Shown here piece after piece: positions 10,603 through 22,990 of a stretch of 64,000 nt of DNA. Numbering within the stretch: the first letter of the stretch is position 1; each line of letters starts with the position of its first letter. The translations under genes were made by a program, and so were the position numbers. This DNA is from Paragyromitra xinjiangensis. Its lineage: Eukaryota > Ascomycota > Pezizomycetes > Pezizales > Discinaceae. The notes below the pieces were generated by a model. That model searched no databases, was not told the DNA's origin, and saw only the letters and a program-made list of their open reading frames with translations. The DNA is taken from NCBI GenBank assembly GCA_038503065.1, contig JBCAMK010000014.1, positions 1,612,001 through 1,676,000 of the forward strand. Reading direction: 5' to 3'.

Positions 10603-11721
10603 AACTATGTATCCATGTAGTGGTGGGTTTTCTCCTTTGTTTTACTACGGAGTTGGTGGGGAATACATAGTAAGTGGTTTTTATTTGTTAATTAAGATAA
10701 TGAAATGTAAAAGAATTAGAGTTTTCACCTAACTAGGTCTAGAATTGATAAAAGGTGGCTATGGATATACATTAGGGTCAGCTCTGAGACTCCTATGGCG
10801 CGGTGGACCCTGGAGGCAAATTTTCAAGACATTCAAAGGCCTATTCACAGCTTTGAAGTCACTCATGCTCCCTTATGACACACCCAGCATCAAGACATGT
10901 CAACACCCGTCATACCAATATCTCACAGCAGAGCCCCCAATCTAAGCAAAGGATGCATGTCTAATTCTTACCTCCTAGGCAACAAAAGCTAAGTCATTAT
11001 ACACTCAAGAACCTACTGCTCAACAAGTAAACCGTGATATTTCTTAGAAGCTAGTGCTGTATCCTATTGATAACCTCTAAACGATAACTCTCAGTCTTGC
11101 GAGTCTTGCTCCCCGGAGAGCTGGGTTAGGGTTTCGGTGCAACTTGATAGATTTTCCATCGGCATGGCTTCAACTCGATTGATGGGCTGGGTGAAAGGGG
11201 CACTAGATATTACCAAGCTTACCGTTAAAGATAGGTTTCAATTAAAGTTTCTGGGCTAAGGTCAACTCTTCTGGCCAGACGAGAAAATGTTGGAGTACCC
11301 CCTAACGGCTAATGGCGTACGGCAAACGGCGTAGGGCGTAGGGAGTAGAAGTACGCGGAAAGTGTTCGTCAAGAGCAGAGTATGTAGAGCCTGAGAGCCT
11401 CCAAGTCGGGAGTTAAACCAACAAAGTCTCGATCTCCGTATTCTACACTAGAAAAAGTTTTGGAACACCGAGTGACACGACATGATGCCAGCCCACCACG
11501 ACACAAACAGCCCGGCTACACCCACGACCACAAAGTAATGAATGTATCTTCAGCAACTAGCCAAGCCACCTCTTTACACACTAGCCAGACACATCTCCCA
11601 AAACGCGAACGGCTCCCCAACTGCCCCTCCCTCTCTCTGAACCCCGGGCCAACCCACCGCACGGCTCCCTCGACCTAAAGCCGTTAAACAAATGCCGAAA
11701 ACACGCAGAACAAAAAGAATC
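10603..11721. other. Intergenic, no gene recognised
   Basis: No convincing frame. The stretch 11289-11345 has an irregular run of GGCGTA/CGGCGTA-like words (degenerate short repeat). The remainder shows no structure I can name. Confidence 0.5.
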
Positions 11722-11818
11722 TGGACGGACCGGGGTTTGAACCCGGGACCCCCTCAAGTTTCAAGTGTTGCCGAAGCGACCTTGCAAATGAGGTGTCATA
11801 CCACTAGACCATACGCCC
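11722..11818 (-). tRNA. tRNA-Ala (anticodon UGC) with a 25-nt intron
   Basis: Read on the minus strand, a 7-bp acceptor stem (GGGCGTA with TCCGTCC, discriminator A) carries the G3:U70 pair that identifies alanine tRNAs. The D arm has A-box-like TGGTCTAGTGG. The anticodon stem CCTCA/TGAGG has loop TTTGCA+T, anticodon TGC. A 25-nt intron follows position 37, and the T arm is CCGGG-TTCAAAC-CCCGG. Without the intron the length is 72 nt. One acceptor position (T.C) is mismatched, so function is likely but not certain. Confidence 0.85.
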
Positions 11819-12278
11819 ATATTATGTCTCAATATAGGGCTTGTTCATCTGCGGGAGTAGATAGGGATCCTGGATGAGAGTGTTGTTGGGTGCTTAAGCT
11901 ATTGATTATATCCTGGGGAGCCTTAGGCGGATGATGAAAATCTTGGTTTCATGGGATTCTTATCATTTTTGAATGCCCTAGCACATCACGGAGGATTGAT
12001 CCTACTGAATAGCTCGCAAATCTACCCATCACATGTAGTCGTGAAGAGATGTAAACCTAAGCACAAATAAAACTTTTACAATCGCTTATGCTACGAAAAA
12101 ATGATCTGGAGTGGTAATGCTTTACGTATTTAGCACATGGATCAATGAGATATTTCCAGATCTATTCTTTCTTAAGAGACTTATGCTTAATCAACCCTCT
12201 GTCCAATAAAACTTATCCATAGCCACAGCAAGAAACCTATCACAAAAAACTAACTTCCCCCGGAACCCATCACTTAGT
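11819..12278. other. Intergenic, no gene recognised
   Basis: AT-rich spacer between the tRNA-Ala gene (5' side) and the 3' end of the vWA-like gene. Nothing recognisable. Confidence 0.5.
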
Positions 12279-15200
12279 TTAAAGCGCCCAAGGCCCGAAA
12301 TCCGTCTCCCTCACATCTCTTAAAGTCACCAAACTATGCAACGCTTCCTGCCCTGAATAGCATCCTATCGGATTATCTCTTCTTTCCCTATCCTCATCGG
12401 AATCCGCTTCACTCATTGGCCCTGAAGCTGACGCTGAGCTATGTACTGTGCTCGGCGTATCACTGCTTTCATCGGGATCACCGAATCTGTCTTGCAGCTG
12501 TTCTATTCCATAGAAAGAAGCTACCTTCTTTGATCTTACGGACCGGCGCTTAATGCTACCGCTACTGACGCCCCGCTGACGCAATTTAATCTCTTGCCAA
12601 ATACGTTGTGCTTCATCATCGGGATCGATATTAGGGCGTTCGGTGTCTGGAGAGGAGTCCATTGCGGCAATGAAGGGGGCTCGATCTTCATTGTGGAGTT
12701 CTCGGCTTCCACGATAGCGGCAATCTCGATCGACAGGAGTAGTTGGCGCTGCTTGTAGGGAAAGGGTGTGTAGTTGCGGTAGTGCGGAGTCTATTGCGAT
12801 GCCGTTGTTTTTCCAACCATTCCTTGGTGTCGGAGTGCGGTCATTACTACGGTCCATTAAATCAATCAACAGCTCCTCCTCAGAGCTCTGGCTGGATCTA
12901 TTTCGTGCATTCCGAAATTTTTGTTCCACTTTATCTCGATACGTAAGTTCCCTACATATCTCGTCGTAGTTAGTTACTCTGCAAATTGTACTATTGACGA
13001 TCTCCTGCACTGCCCTCAAGGCCCGAATCGGCGAGCTATGCATACTAGCCACTCGCTGAATCAAAACTTTCTTGACATAGTCTTCTGCGGCGACAGGTGT
13101 CATTGGAGGCGACTTTTCTTTATTGACTAACTTGTTTCCAGTAGGTGAGAACCTCCATAGCGAGTCTTCTGCGAACCTTGAGATATCTAAATTTCTTTCC
13201 GAGGTGAATCTTGTGCTTTCGGAGAAACCAGAGTGCTTATATGATGCTCTCACAGAAATTAGTCGGCTTTTCAGCTCCCCCAGGGTCGCTTCAAGCTGTC
13301 GCTCCAGAATTACCCACCTAGGCATTACTTCGTGATTCCCGTCGAGGTCATAGTCGTTGCCGGGTGTTGGCATATCTCCGACTTGCATCTGAACAAGAAT
13401 ACTTCTTCTCTCACCGGGAAGTATCTTAGCATAACTGAGGTCGCCCATAACCGCTCGAATACTGCAATTTTCGCCAGCTCTAAGCTCAATATCTAGGTCG
13501 TAGAGAGCTCCCAGATCCACGGCCTTTCTGAGAGATTGAATAATTTCTTCAATTCCTACTTCTTTTTTTTCCAAACTAATAGTATTGTCTTCGGGCTTAT
13601 TGACCTTAGATTTTGCCAAGGTGGGACGGGGCCCGAGTGTTCCTGTTGGCATGCACCACCCGGATGCTCCCATTTCGTTTCTTGGCCAAAATAATGCTCC
13701 GATACCAATTATATGGATTTGGATCTCACCAAAAAAAACTTCTGGAAGTAGCTCGATCTCTCCAGCGTCCAGCTTCGTTGTTAGTAGGAATAAATGCCCA
13801 TGTCTATGATTCCCATATCGCGCTGTATCCAAAGGCATTCCCTTCAACTTTTTGACAGATGCTAGGACAGCTTCGCGGACGTTTCTTGCTGCAGGGTCCA
13901 AATCCCATTTATTTTGGGTTAATGATGTTATATCATCCATCAATTGCTTTTTAGCAACACTCCCAGAGGAATTTAACACATGAACAGCGTCTCTTCTGGT
14001 GGGAATTGATCCTTTGTTTGGTGAAACAACCGGGAATGTCATCACCGCCACACGATCTCTTGATGTCTCCATGGCTTCCACAATTCGCTTTGCTTGTATT
14101 TTCATACTTACAAAAGATGCGCTCGATGTGTAAGCCCTATTTCAGTTAGATTAATTTCTTTGCCACTATCTCAAACTAGGGTTAGGGGAATGCGTACGAC
14201 ACATCCATCAATACTGCAACATCCAAGCCGACCTTGATACCTTCAAATGACTCCGTACCCTCATCAACTTTACCATCAAGTTCAATAGAAACCCACACCA
14301 CTTTTTCATCTCCATGTCCCCCCGGATATGTAATGGGGACTTTCTCAGTTTCTGCAACTACTTCCATTTGCAATTGTAGTGTTGGAGGTTTCCAGTGCCC
14401 AGCTTTCTTCAGTCTTGTACGCCCCACCCCTCCAACACTGCCTTCAAATATTCCAAGAACACTGTCGTTAAAACCAGATTTGTGCCGGATTCCAGAACCT
14501 GTCAGACTGGAGGTTGCGCCATTGCCGTCCAGTTGCCATGTCCTAGTTCCATTTCGACTATACTGATAATCCGGCTCACACCAACTATGATTACTTGAAA
14601 TGTCGATACGTGTAGAAGTAGGCTTTCCGGCCACTGTTGATGATCTTTGGATATGTGCCGATTTCGTTGTGTTTGCCGATGATACGCTATTACTCCTCTC
14701 TATATTTTTGGCTTTCGCCTCCTTCTTGAGACTAGTGCCGGCACTTCCTCTAGTAAAAAAATCTCTTGAAAACATCTTTTCTTTCCAGCCTTTTGCAGGA
14801 GTTTTACCGACTGAATCCTCGGAACTATGTTCTTTTTCAGAAAATGTTGAGCCCCCGTAGTTCGGTTTGCTTTTCTTCCCATTCCCGCCAAGAATATTCC
14901 CATCTTTTGGTATGGGTGTTCTCGGTTCATCATCTAGGGATTGATAAGATGAAGACCGAAATGACGTGCCAGCGGTGGCATCCCCACTACTATCCCTACT
15001 TTTTGGTATCTGCCAAGAGCGCCTGCGAGCATTCTGGTATCCAGATGGTGGAGAAAACGAGACACCGCTTTGGATATCGTCCAGAGCTTCGTTTGTAGAG
15101 GTTGGAGTGCTTAAAGGCCTGACGCTTTTTGCTCTTTGTAACCATGCCATACCTGCTCCAGGCAGCTCTTTTCTTTCTGCTTGCCTTTGAGATGACGCTC

Positions 15201-15687
15201 TTCGGACGGTATCAGTTCTCGGGCTAGTTGCTACATTCGCCCCGTCACCCGGAATATGGCTCATCTTATCAGTAAGTAACACACCAGCAGAGCTGCTTCG
15301 TGGCTTTGGTTGTGGCGGGAAAGAAAGTCCAAGAAAGCTCCTAGATGGAGGAGGACCACGACGAGCGAGCTGTGGCAACGGTCTCGAATCCCGTACACCA
15401 CCGAATGGCATAGATGGCGATTTTCTGATTTTCTTGATTCTTAATGGGCGTGGTGTAGAATCTACATCTTCAATGACCAACCCACTCTCGGGTCGAGAAT
15501 GCAACTTTGCTCGAAATGAGTTCAGAGGTTGTAGGCCGAGAGGATGGAAGTTGATGGTCTGAACGCTGGGCGAATGGCGCATAACTGGCAAAGAGGGTGT
15601 CTTGTGGCGAAGTGGTGAGATGACGAGTGGAATATGTGAAGAGCCAACAGGTAGAGAGATACGGTTATCAGGGGAATACGAGCCCAT
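12279..15687 (-). CDS. Large protein with a vWA-like domain
   Basis: Two exons (15687-14198 and 14136-12279) joined by a 61-bp intron beginning GTACGC, with CTAAC before the TAG acceptor, give 1115 residues. The intron cuts a serine codon and the frame is kept. Residues 1-~440 are Ser/Pro/Arg-rich and probably disordered. Around 485-700 lies a von Willebrand A-like fold: hydrophobic strand V-A-V-L-M-D-V-S, helix with K-I-Q-A-K-R-I-V-E-A-M, strand D-R-V-A-V-M-T-F, helix N-V-R-E-A-V-L-A-S-V-K-K-L, strand H-L-F-L-L-T, then Q-I-H-I-I-G-I-G-A. The MIDAS motif is degenerate (D-V-S-A-Y rather than DxSxS), so metal-dependent ligand binding may be lost. The C-terminal ~300 residues are Ser/Glu-rich. 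vWA domains mediate protein-protein contacts; the partner here is unknown. The start ATG is preceded by GAA/AAG-rich bases and is the first in frame. Confidence 0.75.
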
Positions 15688-17093
15688 CTTCCTGCGTGCT
15701 GGTTGATTAGTATTTCCTATTTTTGTACTTGATACTCGGCTGTCAGTGAGACTCTTGTGCAGAACTTCTCTCGTATTACTGTTCAGTTCACAGATCGTGT
15801 CCTCTGGTATGAGCTTGGCTCCTCTTGTCTTTTATTTAATATCACCGCTTGTTGTCTTAAAACTCATAGCTTTCGAAGCAATTAGTTCTTCTACGGCGGA
15901 AGGTTGATGAAAGATTGATGTGACGATGGAGTAAGACCAACAGCTGATGCTCAGTGCTCATTCACTACATCTCGTGATCTTTTGATGCCGGTATCAGATT
16001 TGGTATGCTCTCAGCGTTCATCCCAGGCTGAAAACACAGCCCAGCGAACCTAAATTGTATTGGAATATGAAAATGGTGTGTGAATGTACCCTATTTAACA
16101 CCTTTCTGATTCGGATGCTCCTTCCGATTCCCTGCCCCTGAAATATACATGTACGTATAACTAAATAAATAATTTACTACATCGATCACACACTATCTCC
16201 TACTACAGCTGTACCTTGTTCAACTGATCATCTGCATCAATCTCTCGGATCTTCGTTTTCTCTTGTGGTAAATAACGAGATAGGCTCGCTCTCTTGCCTT
16301 CCCGCTGGAAAATGGTAGCTCCGGTATCATCAGGAGGTCTTGTGACCACGGCTCATGAATTTATTGCGTTATATGCTACTAAGCACTAGGCTTAGTTTCA
16401 TGCGTACCAGGACCTTGAGATATCTCCCATGGCCAGATTCCAAACGAAATCATATCGCCTATCCCGTTTTATCCTTTCAGTTAATTGATATTTGTCTCAT
16501 TGCGAGGTGCATTTTATACGTTCCTACCCTTATCGTATCGCCTGCATCTTTAAAAATCCTCAAAAAATTCCCCATATCCACGCTTTTTCCAACTTCTCCC
16601 GCCATGACTGGCAGCTAGAGTTAATTTGATCACTTAGACTTTACTTACTCCAGTCCCAAATAGAAAAGTTCCCCATGATGGAGCAAGTTTGCGATGATAT
16701 ATCTGGGCAGATAATAAACTCGCTTGCCTGCTTCGCCTTTAGCCTAAGGTAACACAGAACATACACAATCAAAGAAGGCTCAGATCAAAATCATTGCCGG
16801 AGAGTTTAGCTGATACAGCTATTTTGGGCGACTAGGATGCGTTTACATCACGAATAGACAGTGTCATATCTTCTACCAGTCACCGCAGTCACTTTGAAAT
16901 TCTGGCTTGGACCTCTTTGTTTTCTGCGAACTTTATTTCCTTCAAATAACTTATTCCTACTAGATAGAAAATACATTGCTTCATATCCCCCAGACATATC
17001 GATTCCTGGCCTCGCCACAAAAGGAGAAAATAATCGTTTGCCATAGATCCGAACACATGAGAATTAACCCGAACAGCATAATCCCCATGGCCA
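15688..17093. other. Intergenic, probable promoter of the vWA-like gene
   Basis: Pyrimidine-rich on the minus-strand side near 15.7-16.3 kb, as expected of a long fungal 5' region. Short frames only (up to 87 codons). Nothing else recognised. Confidence 0.5.
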
Positions 17094-17691
17094 TTAAGGT
17101 TCATGGTAAAGGGTGAACACCCATCTTTGACTTTCCTTAGCCGGATCATTAGGTTTGGCGCTAACGTTGTAGATGGGAAACTTCACGGTAACGCGATCCT
17201 TCTCGTACTCGTCGATGTCCGCCGAGAGCTCCTTGTCTGCGACACTTCGGATGGTGGCTTCTATATGTGAGGGCGGGTTGCTAGGGAGGGTGCAAGAGTT
17301 TAGTAGATGGAAATTATGAATATTTCAGCGTCAAGACACGAGAGGGAGCCACAAACTCTTTCGTAGCAATTACGTCGACAAGTTCCCAAAGCTGGTATCT
17401 TGATGCATGATCGTCAACTGCTTCGACAAGGATATTTCGGCCGTCAATTGTTTTTTCCCCATGATATAAGGTGAGACCTGGATCTCTGAGCAATTTCTCC
17501 CCCGTATTCCCGACGGAATTCGAGCTGACGTGGAGGATAAGGAATTCGCCTTTCCCACGCTCCGCAAAGACCCAGCGACATATATGTCCTTGAAATATGA
17601 CGGCGTTGCCGCCAAAGTCACTAAGGCCGTATTTTGGAAAGGCTTTGTTGGTGACCAGGTAAGGAGTATTTTGCGGGATAACTTGAGACAT
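17094..17691 (-). CDS. Possible small beta-trefoil protein (protease-inhibitor I66/lectin-like)
   Basis: A minus-strand frame from the ATG at 17691 runs to a stop at 17314. A second open stretch (17260-17094) ends in a stop and has codon use and composition that fit a continuation. A possible intron 17339-17261 (donor GTGTCT, weak; TACTAAAC branch-like sequence; TAG acceptor) would join them in frame as 172 residues. The predicted protein is strand-rich with repeated W-V-F-A/W-E-L-V/W-V-F-T blocks about 50 residues apart and N-terminal P-Y-L-V-T-N, the pattern of beta-trefoil lectins and fungal I66 serine-protease inhibitors. No signal peptide is evident, which fits cytoplasmic fungal defence trefoils. 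The family call rests on pattern, not on a search, and the splice sites are uncertain. Confidence 0.4.
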
Positions 17692-20600
17692 CTATATCCC
17701 CAATTAGAGTGCTCGCTCAAGCCAAGGAGTGAATTTCTTAAGAGTTCCTACCTTAGATTAATACTTCGGTCTTTGGAAATGAATTGTTCGCGAAGAATGA
17801 AGAGGATACGGTAGACACAGGCGCAGAGTGAGCTCTATTTATCAACTTTTCGGTTCCCTCAGGCGATGACGCTGTAGCTTGGATTTTCTTATTTTTGATA
17901 GGTATAGATTTCCGGCAGACACTTAAGCCAATCGATTTCTGTCTGTAACTCCAAGGCTTGAAACTTCAGAAAAACTATCGAGAAGACCGCTTTCCCCGCG
18001 GCCCCAGACACATGCATATGCATTCTGTTTGAACGAGTTTCTGCAGAGTTTTGGAATATCTTCACATGCTCAAGGCCAATACCCTTACCAGAACTGCTTC
18101 AAATTATCAATTAAATGAAATAAAGATCTACACTCGATCACTTACATGCTTGAAAATTTGCCACAAATCCACTCCGCCCCACCTTCTAAGTAAACCAACA
18201 GACAAAACGGTAACTTGCATGCTGCAGGCAAGAAGCGGATTTCGTAGAGCACCTAGAACTTGAAAAGTTGCCGGATGGTGCGCCTAGTCAGTAAGTGCTC
18301 GGCGTTCTTAGTTGTCTGGCCATTCGACGAACGGATGGCAAACTTTGGGTGGGAACATATATGTAGTATTACGACTTTCTATTGGGCTGGTGTGTGCGGT
18401 ATGAGTCTAAGTGCTTTACATTTCCATATTTTCCTGTCTAATCCGCATGTACACCCATAACAAATGAAACTGAGCTACCGAGAGCTCCCTTCATACGCGG
18501 ATTTTCCTTCAACAATTATCTAGCTCAATCTATATCTCTATTCTCAAACCCATCGAGCCCTAAATTCACACAACAAAATCTCGCATTGAACAACGTCGGA
18601 CAACCACGATTGGTATGTGCTATACTACCTTGTGGTTTCCAAATAAAAACATACGCAAGATAGCTGTTTAATGGGGCTACAGCCTAAGCTCCTACACAGC
18701 ATGTCGGTGAAGCTTGCATATTCGGTTTTTCAATTGTGTAACGGGCACAATTGCACTTAGAGAGATATCCACACCATTGGAAATTTTCAACCGCAGTTTA
18801 CGCAGTAGGCGATAAAAAAAGCTAGGAGAATATTACTTAACACTGCAGGACCTATAGAACCTACACTTCTTACTATCTACCCTCCAAGTTGCTTTCTACA
18901 ATTGTTTGGTTGCAGCATCAAATTGACAAGGGTGCCAGGAATCTTCTTACGAGACTGTATCGGCACTACGCATCCCCTATAGATTAAGTTCTATACCCTA
19001 CAGAAGAGCCGGAACACATCCTCGCTCATAATGACTTTTTATTGGTCGAACGCCATCACGTTGATGAGTTGGTTGGTTGATGTACACTTCCACGGCTTGT
19101 TTATTTTTAGTTTTCCCAAGTAGTTACAGTGCTTGAAGCGATTAAAGTGTGCCTATATGAGGCTTTTATATAATGCAACCGGGACCTAAGCGTGATTAGG
19201 TGATTTCTATGAGTGGGCCCCTAGAGGCACTTTGTGGGCACTTCAATGTGGTTTTGAAACTTCTTCACCTCATTTTAAGCTTAGATATCCTCATCTGAGA
19301 CTCCATAATATTGCGTTTTCTTTTTTCTCTGGAAACGCCCACACGAAATCAAAAGCCTCAACTGTTAACATCGCGATGAAAACATGGTCAAAAAATTATC
19401 TACGGGGAATTACATGATCGGCCAACAAAGGGCTGTATCCGACACAAAAATTTTCATAACTCCCTAAACCTTGGCACACATTAATCGCTTCGTCCACCAT
19501 GCACCATAGCTTTCTTCGTTTTCCTTTTTCGCGATCTTCAAAACGCTCAGCTCCGATCCAGAGGGATCCGTGCGACTTACGCAGCAGTAAACATGCAATA
19601 GTGGTGGACCTACACAAATGCTGCATAGTCGAATAGAAATATCAGACTCTCCCAATTTTCTCTATGCCAAGTTGCATTGTACTTTCTCCCACGTGAAAAA
19701 ATGAACCGGACAGGGCATCGATCATTGGCGCGGGTTGCGATAGGTGGAATCAACGTCGATAGGCGAATTCCCCAATGCGACGACTAAACAAATGATACCT
19801 AAGTACTCAACACTAGCATGGCTAGAATAGTTCTGTCGTAGTGACTTAGACCAAACTGATTTACTCATAGCTCTAGACAAAGCAAGTAGCACAAAAACAA
19901 CGGTACTATCTAGCGCTAGACGATATAGACTCTTGCTCATCTTAGGGATCCCGACTAGTTTGTACTACATACTCGTCCAACCTAACCTCTAACACCCTCA
20001 GCCCAGTTCATTTCGCTATTTCTTAGAATGCATGATATTTCTAATAACAACTTCTGACGGGAAACAGGGATTAATGGATGTGACCTATCAAAATTAGTGC
20101 CCTAAATACACACCTTATTTACGCGGTAAATCCTATGCACCCTCTTTGGGAAACAGGCGCAGCCTCTCGGTATGCGCAACGATATCTATTAGTGATGTGA
20201 TATGACATTCCGCTCTAAAGAATTAAAACGCATAAATGTGACTAGTCGGGACCACTAAATAGAACCACCAGTAGTGCAACGTTACCTCCAAGAACGCCTA
20301 CGATGTGGACGGAATAATATTCCTCCACTTTTGCTATGACATCACCGGCTTAGCCTGGTGATAGTTCTTAAGAACGGAAGGAACTTGGAAAGTATCTACA
20401 AAACCTCGAAAAGGCATTGATAGATTTATGTTGCTTTCTTTGAACAAGGCTTCTTAGTAGCCGTTATATTTTCGTTGCGATGTGATACTGCTGGCTTCGA
20501 GTAGCAAACCTATACCTTTCTCTCAGCTCCGGGCATCAATGGGATAGTTTAAGTCCTAGAGTGTGTTCCAATAATGGGGTCCGCGCGGGATGCTTATTTG

Positions 20601-22642
20601 ATTAGCCGTCGATTCCTATAAAAAGTCTAATCCAAGTTCAGCAACATACCTCACTCAATATGCGCTTCGTCGGGGATGATGGTTGGCCCCCGATATCAAT
20701 TCAAGAAACCTCTCAGGCTCAACGGAAGTGCTAGAAAGAAGGCTGTAAAGGGCAGATCGAGATTATGTGCTAAAAGCAAGAAATACGTAGAGGGGTCCAT
20801 ATTTCTATACCTGAGAAACTGGTTGATAAGCAAGGGTTTGCATAAGAGATAAAGTTAATTAAGATTGTCAAATTCCATTAGCAACTCCCACAGAGATCAT
20901 GGATACCAAAGGAAATTACGGGGAATGTAAGGTCAGGGCCCCGCGGTTCAATTTTTTCCTCACCAGTAATAATGCATACTCTAAAACTACCCTACATATC
21001 CCCATTGACTATCTACGTTTATCAGTACACAGTAATCTGCAAACTTCTCTTACAGCCTTCCTTAACGCGTCCTTCTCGTACCCTACCTATATCTTGTACG
21101 GTAACCAGTTTAACCCTCCATATTCGAGCTTCCTTTGCCCTCACTCAACCGTTTGGGGGGTTAGAAAGAGGCACGGGCGGTGAAGCTAAATAGTGATCAA
21201 ACTTGAACCGGTGGTGGCTGGGGCACAGCCTTTTTTTCTACTTCATTAGGTCCATTCGAGAATTTTTACTACGGAAACAAGTGATCCCAATTGGTTCGAA
21301 GTTTTTCTTTTAGAAATCCAATGTCATCAGTTTACCTGAGACAAAATTTCGCAGCGTCTAAGCAGCGGAAGGGATGGGTCGCCGTTCATTAATAACCCTA
21401 ACCCTATGTTCGTGCCTCATATATTCACGTTTAACTATTGAGTTTTGCTCTCTAGCCACATAGGTTTTTTGCTATATCCCTGACTTGTTCTTATTGCTTA
21501 AATTCCTTTTCGGTGGATTCTCCAACCGTGGGAACTTACTGGAGTAACCAATTGGTGATGTGAAGAAATATAGTACACTAAGCCTAACTGGGTTTGGCTC
21601 AAGACAAACTAAACCCCTGCTTACTATTATTTATGATTAAGATTAGTAGTATCCGCCCTAGTGCCCTTGACGCCGTTCTCTCAGAATATCCCAGAGCCGA
21701 GCATTACCTAGAGCTTTAGTCACAATTGGTAGTTTGGAGATAGGAACCCAGTAGCAGCCCAAAAAAAGGCCTCCTCACTAGCTGACTTCCCGTGGCAGAG
21801 ATAGTCTCTGATCCACCACTAATTCTTCCAGTTGCACCCCTCTTAGACTACCGACTCACACAATCACAATGTATCACTGGAGTAATTTACCTAATTTTAA
21901 ATAAATAGATAGACTCTTCGTTAGGTTGATCCGGTTACTGATGTTATGGTGCACTTAACGCAGCCAATGGAATTTATTACTCTGGATTTAGACATTCATC
22001 ACGATCGATTCCACGTTTCACTATGCTCTCATTCACAAAGTAACTACTTCTCCGCTCGTCTGCAGAGAAGCATTCTCTGAAATTTCGGAGATCATCCTAC
22101 CCAAAACAGAGGCGAATGACCGCAGGCACACCCTAACGTGAAGCAGCCACTGCCATCACATGCTAGCCTTCGAATACCGCTAGTTTCGACCGCGGAATAT
22201 GTCTTGCTAACTTCACCACATTCTTTTTCTCAAACCCTCGACAAATTGTCAACAGTTCCCACATCAATCAACATAGATATATGAGCGGCAATTGTTACCC
22301 CTGATAAATAGCCTCAATTTTGACCCCTAAAATCATGCGAGCGAAACCCTTATCATAACTCCTAAATCCTAGCGCACATAATCTCCCACGCTTACCAAAA
22401 TGTACAAAAGCCGTTCAAGTTATTCCTCCGCAAGCTCCTATAGGCATGTTCCATCCTCCACAGAACCAATAGCACTCCATACAGCTAGCTAATACCACTC
22501 TACTACTGAGGAGAGTAAATAATGTGCTAGTTTGCAATCCCGGAACATCTGTACTGAAGGCAAACAGAAGACCCTTAGCGTATACAATAAAACAAAGATC
22601 CCCCAGCTAAAAGATCACCCAACAGACCTGCTCACAGCAAAA
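17692..22642. other. Long gene-poor region
   Basis: About 5 kb without a frame I can support. The longest (20899-21183, 94 codons) has no recognisable features. Base composition is near-even to AT-rich with no LTR, terminal repeat or tandem array that I could see. It may hold decayed mobile DNA or non-coding RNA genes that cannot be recognised by eye. Confidence 0.5.
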
Positions 22643-22714
22643 TGGAGACGCGGGGAATCGAACCCCGGACCACCTCTATGCTAAAGAGGTATTATACCAC
22701 TAAACCACATCCCC
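22643..22714 (-). tRNA. tRNA-Ala (anticodon AGC)
   Basis: Minus strand, 72 nt without intron. Acceptor GGGGATG pairs with CGTCTCC (discriminator A), including the alanine-specific G3:U70. The D arm has TGGTTTAGTGG. The anticodon arm is CCTCT-TTAGCAT-AGAGG with anticodon AGC. The T arm is CGGGG-TTCGATT-CCCCG. All stems are consistent with a functional gene. Confidence 0.93.
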
Positions 22715-22910
22715 GACGAAACACCGAGTCCTTTCCACCTACATATACCACTAGCGCACCTACTAACGCTAGGCTAGTTTCCAAGCAACAACGGGACAAC
22801 ACGAACCTAGCTTTAGCACCTCCAACATGCTTTCATGGGCGTTAGGATATCTCTGATCAACCGGGCACCGGCATACGCCGTATACTGTCCTATTCTCAGC
22901 CAATGATATC

Positions 22911-22990
22911 GTGGGTATAGTATAGTGGTTAGTACTTCTCGTTGTGGGCATTGCTCCGAGAGGACTCAGGTTCGATTCCTGATACCCACA
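22911..22990 (+). tRNA. tRNA-His (anticodon GUG) with an 8-nt intron
   Basis: Plus strand, acceptor GTGGGTA with TACCCAC. The D arm has TAGTATAGTGG. Anticodon stem TCTCG/CGAGA flanks TTGTGG plus eight extra bases, read as an intron after position 37, anticodon GTG. The T arm is CTCAGG-TTCGATT-CCTGA. The mature length is 72 nt before addition of the 5' G. It lies about 200 bp from tRNA-Ala(AGC), in divergent orientation. Confidence 0.88.

Noticed and set aside
20899..21183. Plus-strand frame of 94 codons in the gene-poor region
   Set aside because: Composition looks random; no domain, repeat or splice evidence.
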